Source: Homarus americanus (Eukaryota > Arthropoda > Malacostraca > Decapoda > Nephropidae). Taken from it: DNA of 64,000 bases. The number at the start of each line of letters is the position of its first letter. The first letter of the stretch is position 1. Made by a program: the position numbers and the translations under genes. The stretch is taken from NCBI RefSeq assembly GCF_018991925.1, contig NW_024756415.1, forward strand, positions 134,501-198,500. The letters run 5' to 3'. This document shows positions 58,437 through 64,000 of the stretch, piece after piece. Under the pieces are notes generated by a model. It was not told the DNA's origin and did no database searches. It saw nothing but the letters and a program-made list of their open reading frames with translations.

Positions 58437-58800
58437 CATCACTGGGGTGCTCCCTTGACCAGCCTGACCCTGGCATGAGCCGTCCCAGCCACCCCCTGAT
58501 AAGGTCCTCTCCTGAAGACTATCTGCTCTCCCACCCTTCCCTTCTCACCCTCCCCCTCTCATCCTCCTTCTCTTTCCTCACAGCCCACCTCCTACCCACT
58601 CCTCTCTCCTCATGCCTTCCCCTCCCACTCTACCATTATCCCAGTGAGAGCCTCCATAACTCTCCCTGTGTCTGACCCTCTCCCACCCTCTCCCCGCCCC
58701 ATACTCTCACCAGCGAGTCAATCCTGAAGGAAATACAGTGAAGTATAACTAGTGTACTTGAGGTGTATATGGAGGCCTGGGGTACTTAAGTCTCCCCTTA
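58437..58800. other. C/T-rich unique interval
   Basis: A plus frame (58418-58675) crosses from the repeat into pyrimidine-rich sequence; not credible as a gene. Confidence 0.45.
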
Positions 58801-58809
58801 CAAAAAATG

Positions 58810-58985
58810 TAACTTAGGGTGGAGGAAAGAAAATGTGACGCAGGAAAAAAAAATGTGATGCAGGGAAGAAAATGTGATGCAGGGAAGAAAATATACGTTG
58901 AAGGGAAGAAAATATACGTTGAAGGGAAGAAAATATACGTTGAAGGGAAGAAAATACACGTTGCAGGGAAGAAATGGGAGTGAGA
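58810..58985. repeat. 21-bp GAAGGGAAGAAAATATACGTT array
   Basis: About eight units. Left copies carry GTGATGCAG, right copies ATACGTTGAAG. The minus Phe/Pro/Ser frame is repeat translation. Confidence 0.93.
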
Positions 58986-59092
58986 GGGAGGTGTTCGGTA
59001 AATCACTTAGTCGGACATAAGTTGTGATGTATCGACGCTGTTCATTTCTTTTTACTCCGGTTAACTCAGGCGGTCTGTCTTCTTGAGCTCCC

Positions 59093-59245
59093 AGTCACAA
59101 ACACTTTCTACCAATCAGTCACTTTCTACCAATCCCTTACTCTCCCCCAGGCAGTCACTTTCTACCAATCAGTCACTCTCCCAGTTAGTCACTTTCTCTC
59201 AGTCATTTTTTCAGATGCTATTAGCTTCTGTAAACTCTCTCTACA

Positions 59246-59302
<57 letters not shown>
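59093..59302. repeat. CAGTCACTTTCTACCAAT repeats and (CA)n
   Basis: Five imperfect 18-30-bp units at 59094-59205. CA microsatellite at about 59246-59301. Confidence 0.9.
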
Positions 59303-59304
<2 letters not shown>

Positions 59305-59577
59305 ACATATTTTATCATACTCAACAATATAAAATAAGATATATGGCTATAATATTACTGTCTGATATATAACGTGGATAAATATAATAAAACATATGAA
59401 TTAAATTATTTCTCCCTTAACATGAGAATACTTTATAATATATAACATTTGAAATTATTTGAGCATTAAAAGGTGAAATATTTTTTTGGGGGATCTCCGT
59501 AACGTTAACCTCGTAAACCTACCCAACCCCCAATCCACCCCAGACTTATTTCACCTTAAGATTAACCACCCTAATGA
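59303..59577. other. AT-rich unique interval
   Basis: No feature recognised. Confidence 0.5.
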
Positions 59578-59767
59578 TAACCTAACCTAACCTAACCTAA
59601 CCTAACCTAACCTAACCTAACCTAACTTAACCACCCTAATGATAACCTAACCTAACCTAACCTAACCTAACCTAACTTAACCACCCTAATGATAACCTAA
59701 CCTAACCTAACCTAACCTAACCTAACTTAACCTAACCTAACCACCCTAATGATAACCTAACCTAACC
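59567..59767 (-). repeat. Composite interstitial telomere-like CCTAA array
   Basis: Four blocks, three of them of five to eight CCTAA units and the last cut short. Each starts with the phrase CCACCCTAATGATAA. It is the largest telomere-like tract here, and a higher-order repeat rather than a plain telomere remnant. Confidence 0.93.
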
Positions 59768-59825
59768 CCAAAGCATATATCACCTGAAGTTTAACCACCT
59801 GAACACTAATTTAAACACGTAACCC

Positions 59826-60135
59826 TTTAATAGTCTATCATGTGTAAAATAGTCTATCATGTGTACAATAGTCTATCATGTGTAAAATAGTCTATCATGT
59901 GTAAAATAGGCTATCATGTGTAAAATAGTCTATCATATGTAAAATAGTCTATCATGTGTAAAATAGTCTATCATGTGTAAAATAGTCTATCATATGTAAA
60001 ATAGTCAATCATGTATAAAATAGTCTATCATATGTAAAATATTCTATCATGTGTAAAATAGTCTATCATATGTAAAATAGTCTATCATATGTAAAATAGT
60101 CTATCATGTGTAAAATAGTCTATCATGTGTAAAAT
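59826..60135. repeat. 19-bp AATAGTCTATCATGTGTAA tandem repeat, about 16 copies
   Basis: Highly regular, with ATATGTAA, GTACAATA and AGGC variants. Confidence 0.97.
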
Positions 60136-60275
60136 CATTTAACCTTTAAGAGGGATGATTGTGTTGACAGGATGGTGAAGGTCAACTATTGTCTGTATGT
60201 TAATGTCAATATTGAACTGAGGGGAGAAGCCAGTCAACCCGAGATTGAAATAGAGAGTCAAATCACCTCTCCCAA

Positions 60276-60309
<34 letters not shown>

Positions 60310-60649
60310 CTTAACTTTTCTCATCCTTTCACTCTCCTCAACCCTCTCTCACTCTCTCTCACTCTTACTGCAGATTCTTTCATTTCTCTCAAGAGCTACC
60401 TTTCTTAACTCTTATTTCACTCTTTAAATTTTTCTCCATCTGGTTTTTTAATTTCTTCTTTTATATTTCTTCTATTTGTCATTTTATTTTCATTGTTCTT
60501 TCGTTGTTATTTTTCTCATTCTCTTTATTTTCTCCTTAATTATGTTTCTTACTTTTTATTTTATTTTTCTTCCTTTTAAAATTTTTCCTTTCCTTATATA
60601 ATTTTTTCTTCAATTCTATTTCTTTATCATCTTTATATTTTTGCTGATT

Positions 60650-60651
<2 letters not shown>
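60136..60651. other. Unique then T-rich interval; short (CT)n
   Basis: CT at about 60279-60307. 60400-60650 is T-rich with TTTTCTT phrases. No gene recognised. Confidence 0.5.

Positions 60652-60652
<1 letters not shown>

Positions 60653-60697
<45 letters not shown>
60653..60697. repeat. (GA)n microsatellite
   Basis: GA run of about 44 bp. The next 230 bp contain dispersed ACAGAC phrases and CTGATTGGACAGTCA(T/C)GCTGAC twice. Confidence 0.95.
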
Positions 60698-60698
<1 letters not shown>

Positions 60699-60969
60699 GC
60701 TGATTAAACCTTCCTGCTGACATACAGACACTGATTGGACAGTCATGCTGACGTAATAGACTCCTGATTGGACAGTCACGCTGACACTGTGCATGACTGA
60801 TTGACAGAGACACGCAAATAAACCGACGGAGGTACAGACACAAAATATTCAGGCAGAAAAGACAGACATATAAACTAACAGACAGGCTGATAGACAAACA
60901 CAAGGAAACAGATACCTCCACAGATAGACAAACACACAGACAGAGGTTGGGACAGAAGGTAAGTAGACA

Positions 60970-61146
60970 GTAAGGGAGGGAGGGGCAGAGTCACAGGACA
61001 GGAGGGGAAGGGGGGTAATCTATCATAGTCTGGTGGGGGGGGGGTTCCTGACACCACTACACCATTCTGTGATTGAACGCTTCGTAAACGCCATCCTGAG
61101 TGAGAGAACTATTATTATTATTATTATTATCATCATTGTTATTACT

Positions 61147-61229
<83 letters not shown>

Positions 61230-61350
61230 CGAATTTTTATTACTATTGGCTTTACTATGATTATTATTATTATTGTTATGATTTTTATTACGATTTCCTT
61301 ATAATTATTACTCTTTATTATTAATCTTATTGTTATTATTATTATTGGAA
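60970..61350. repeat. G runs, (ATT)n and (AGT)n microsatellites
   Basis: GGGAGGG-rich 60975-61050, ATT at 61111-61135 and 61150-61197, AGT at 61197-61229, ATT-like triplets 61258-61345. Confidence 0.92.
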
Positions 61351-61539
61351 ACATCATCTTCATTTTTCATCGCGTCAACATCCTCACAAGAAACACCACA
61401 GGTAACATATGTGTGATCCTCTCTTGTTTATCATAGTGACGACCAACGTACTGTACAGATTCTCACTACTGTACTGTACCGTACATAACGTTTTTATTCC
61501 CTTTCACCTTTACAGTAATGGCACATACAGAAAATACAA

Positions 61540-61596
61540 AAGTAATAATAATGATAAAAACAATAATAATAATAATATACTAATAATAGTAATACA

Positions 61597-61650
<54 letters not shown>

Positions 61651-61693
61651 GTACAGTAATAATAATAATAGTAATACAGTAATAATAATAATT
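61540..61693. repeat. (AAT)n microsatellite with AGTACAGT interruptions
   Basis: AAT with recurrent TAGTA(A/C)TACAGT interruptions. Confidence 0.93.
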
Positions 61694-62759
61694 TACAGTT
61701 TCCCCGAGAAAGGAGTAGAAACAGCACTGGACAGCAGAGTATATGTGGCAGTAAAACTTGGGTTAAAACAGTAAAAGATATTTATCACATCACACCTTAT
61801 GTCATTACGGGTGAGAAAATCCCCCGTTGCACCGCACTGGTATCTGAGGGGCGACAAATCTCAACAATAATAACGTATTAACTCCGTCTGAGATCTTGTT
61901 ATGACCTAACAATACACCAAGTTTGGTTTCATTTCCTTGTTATTTGTTTGAGTTATTGTGTTCACGGCTGAGGGACACACGCGAGGATACAATGGATCCT
62001 CCCGAGACGGCGAGGAAAGAAGTATGTCTGTAATACACAACATCACTGTAGTGTTGACAATTACTGTACATCGTCGCAACAGGGAACAAATTTGTCCATG
62101 TGTCAAGGGTCTCTAGCCTTGACACCCGCCTTTATAACGACTCCTTAGTCTTCTCACTCTGTAACTTGTCTTATTTTCACACAATTTTATGACAAGTGTC
62201 TTGAAATAAATATATTTATTTGGTAAAATACAGAAAAAACCCAACTATTGTATATTTTTATGTCGACGGTGAGGAACCCCAAGTACCGCGCGCCGCCATG
62301 ATGGATGGTTAGAATCAACAGAGCTCTAAGATAAGATGATACCATAACAAATTATATTTCGTAAGTTTTAAGCACAAAAACATTGCTTTTAAAAACATAC
62401 AATCGTTCGATAATTAATTTATTAAATGATAACAGGTAAATATTTAAGGGTGGTGGAGAATAAAATCGGGTTTACTTCCTGACCACAACACCAAGACCTT
62501 GACTCACACTGACACCATTATTAATTTAGGTCTCATTAAAGCTTAAGGAACATCATATCTTTGAGAATATTGTGACGTGTAAGAATGTATGTGAATAAAT
62601 GTAGATAGAATATATATAAGACAGATAAAAATGAGGGGATAATATCTACTCAGTGTTCTGGGAAAATTATTCCAATTTTCAGCGAACGATCTTTATTCAA
62701 TTATCTGAGAAGAAGGTCTCTTAAACACAACAAATCAAAAGTGATACCCCTTATATACT
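61694..62759. other. Unique AT-rich interval, no gene recognised
   Basis: Overlapping minus frames at 61906-62125 have no known domain. A GC-rich spot at about 62284-62300 (ACCGCGCGCCGCCATGATGG) includes an ATG in good context but the frame closes immediately. Confidence 0.45.
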
Positions 62760-62780
62760 GTGTGTGTGTGTGTGTGTGTG
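62760..62780. repeat. Short (GT)n microsatellite
   Basis: Ten GT units. Confidence 0.9.
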
Positions 62781-62834
62781 TCAAAAAGTGCCAAATCGAC
62801 CCACCCCCCCCACCTAGGAGACGATCACTCCACA

Positions 62835-63042
62835 CTGTAACGCTTGGAGGAGCACCACATCGAGAAGGTGTCAATATTTCTAGTTAGCTCGACTGCATAC
62901 CGAGGCAGACAAGCGCAAGCGCCGAAAAAACGCTGCCGCCGCCCCTCCCGCACTAGATGTAGCCCACCACGCGTGCAACATTTGTGGCCAACCCTGCCGG
63001 TCCCGTATCGGTCTTTCGAGTCACCTCAGAGCTCACCAATGA
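62835..63042 (+). pseudogene. LINE ORF2 C-terminal fragment with C2H2 zinc finger
   Basis: The frame ending at TGA 63040-63042 reads EADKRKRRKNAAAAPPALDV then HACNICGQPCRSRIGLSSHL and RAHQ. This is a C-x2-C-x12-H-x4-H finger after a Lys/Arg/Ala-rich stretch, the C-terminal signature of a metazoan LINE group whose endonuclease domain matches the fragment at 4312-5378. Upstream the frame is broken: a stop at 62881, and neighbouring frames supply HREGV and VSIF. No reverse transcriptase remains. A host zinc-finger exon is possible but less likely. Confidence 0.65.
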
Positions 63043-63118
63043 AAGTGACATCCTTAATAACTCATATTATTGTCTCATAGCTGGATGATCGTCATACTAG
63101 ATTCCGAGTAACAGCAAA

Positions 63119-63155
63119 GTAGTAGTAGTAGTGTATACACACACACACACACCCA
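63119..63155. repeat. Short (AGT)n and (AC)n microsatellites
   Basis: AGT 63119-63132, AC 63136-63153. Confidence 0.85.
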
Positions 63156-63384
63156 CTCAGATGACCATTGTCGCATTGAAAGTGTGGTTCATGTGAACAT
63201 AAACACGACTAAATTTAGTGAGGACAACAGTCAAGGGACATAGTGGCAATGATGTACACGACCCAATTGATGTTTGTGAAGGCTCAGACAACACAACATA
63301 AAGACCTGACCTTTGGTCTATAACTGTATGAAAACCTTCTCCCCTCCAGCCGAGTCTCAGTGGGACCTCAGTACAAAGAAGGGT

Positions 63385-63600
63385 GTGGAGGCCGAGCGGA
63401 TACAGCGCTAACCTCCTGTACTAATGGGCAACCCAGCTGTGAATGGGTACATAACTTCACTGTTTGGGAAGTGAAGGTGGTTGTGCTGCACCGGCCAAAT
63501 TGACTCCTTGTGTACCGAAGGCTTAATATTCACCGTGCTATATCTGATCCGTCCCAAATGTGCCGCCGTGCCTATGGGACTCACTTTCATGTACTAAATG
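63385..63600 (+). mobile_element. tRNA-like SINE candidate
   Basis: GTGGAGGCCGAGCGGATACA (63387-63406) has the GGCCGAGCGG A-box-like core of tRNA-Ser/Leu type. GCTAACCTCCTGTAC and CAGCTGTGAATGGGTACATA follow at B-box distance, but the GTTCGAATCC consensus is badly degraded. About 150 bp of GC-balanced body follows, to TTTCATGTACTAAATGG. No tail or flanking duplication identified. Confidence 0.35.
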
Positions 63601-63814
63601 GCAATTATGTCTCTGACCCCTCTAAGTTTATATCCAACCGTGCTTTTGGGAAAGTTTATTGATCTCAGTGTGTAGTAAAGCAGCAAGTTTTCAGAAGGCG
63701 AGAGTCACCGATAAATTGTGAACATATTGTACCAGCTGGAGAGAAGTAAAGCTGTGAGGCAGGTGTTAGGGCAGGAGTAAATCTAACATACAGGTGTTTT
63801 ACTCTGGCTGAGAG

Positions 63815-64000
63815 ATGAGGTTGTGTGGGGGGTTGAGGGAAGGGGTTGAGGGGAGGGGTGTAGGGAGGGGTTGTGGAAGGTGTTGATGAAAGGAATTGAG
63901 GGAAGGGATTGAAGGAAGGCGTTGTAGAAAGGTGAAGGAAATGCTTGAAAGAAGGGGTTATGGGAGGGGATTGGGGGAAGGGGTTGACTGAGAGAAGCTA
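63815..64000. repeat. GGGAAGGGGTTGAGG minisatellite, running off the window
   Basis: Units of about 15 bp (GGAAGGGGTTGAGGG(A/G)) with increasing divergence. Continues to the last base, so the array is truncated by the window edge. Confidence 0.88.

Overview
This is eukaryotic, repeat-saturated, gene-poor DNA, most likely from an arthropod and probably a decapod crustacean. Three things point that way. There are many interstitial copies of TTAGG/CCTAA, the arthropod telomere repeat. Di-, tri- and tetranucleotide microsatellites (AC/GT, GA/CT, AAT/ATT, GACA, GATA) and short-unit minisatellites are extremely dense. The transposable-element remnants (CR1-type LINEs with an ataagaacataag-type tail, a Penelope-like GIY-YIG element, other LINE fragments) are of kinds common in crustacean genomes. 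The species cannot be fixed from sequence alone. There is no prokaryotic signal: no operons, ribosome binding sites or CRISPR.

No complete host protein-coding gene is visible. Nearly every long open frame is translated simple repeat (poly-Ile/Leu/Asn from AAT, Cys-Val from GT, Leu-Ser from CT, Gly/Val or His/Tyr from GGTGGTAGT). The credible coding material comes from mobile elements. It comprises a frameshifted LINE endonuclease domain (4.3-5.4 kb), a Penelope-like element carrying a GIY-YIG nuclease (29.5-30.5 kb), a strongly decayed LINE reverse transcriptase (31.3-32.5 kb, minus), a reverse-transcriptase C-terminal fragment with a zinc/nuclease-like tail (39.8-41.1 kb, minus), two adjacent CR1-type 3' ends (45.3-46.3 kb, minus) and a LINE C-terminal zinc finger (about 62.8-63.04 kb). 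Non-autonomous elements include a 163-bp MITE with near-perfect 66-bp terminal inverted repeats and TA duplications (47.74-47.90 kb), two tRNA-like SINE candidates and several retroelement 3' tails ending in AAT/ATT or CAATT repeats.

Layout. 0-9 kb: microsatellites, telomere-like tracts, LINE endonuclease, a 31-bp tandem array and a CRE-like site with a tiny ORF. 9-23 kb: 25-bp, 21-bp and 50-bp arrays, purine/pyrimidine tracts and a 1.7-kb array of a 32-bp unit. 23-30 kb: a possible exon, a 700-bp polypurine tract and long GT arrays. 29.5-32.5 kb: the Penelope palindrome followed by the LINE relic. 33-38 kb: 4-bp-modular minisatellites and a 25-bp array. 38-49 kb: RT fragment, 60-bp array, CR1 pair and MITE. 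49-64 kb: degenerate periodic AT-rich arrays, a GGTGGTAGT array, the composite CCTAA array at 59.6 kb, a 19-bp array and the LINE zinc finger.

The most striking structure is the Penelope-like inverted pair. Its two 297-bp arms are identical base for base (29644-29940 and 30072-30368) around a 131-bp spacer that completes the nuclease sequence on the minus strand. The sequence just outside the arms is homologous but clearly diverged, and the whole unit lies between AT microsatellites. Host exon candidates (8.63, 10.87, 22.64, 23.61 and 39.55 kb) rest only on splice-like or start-codon context and are weak.
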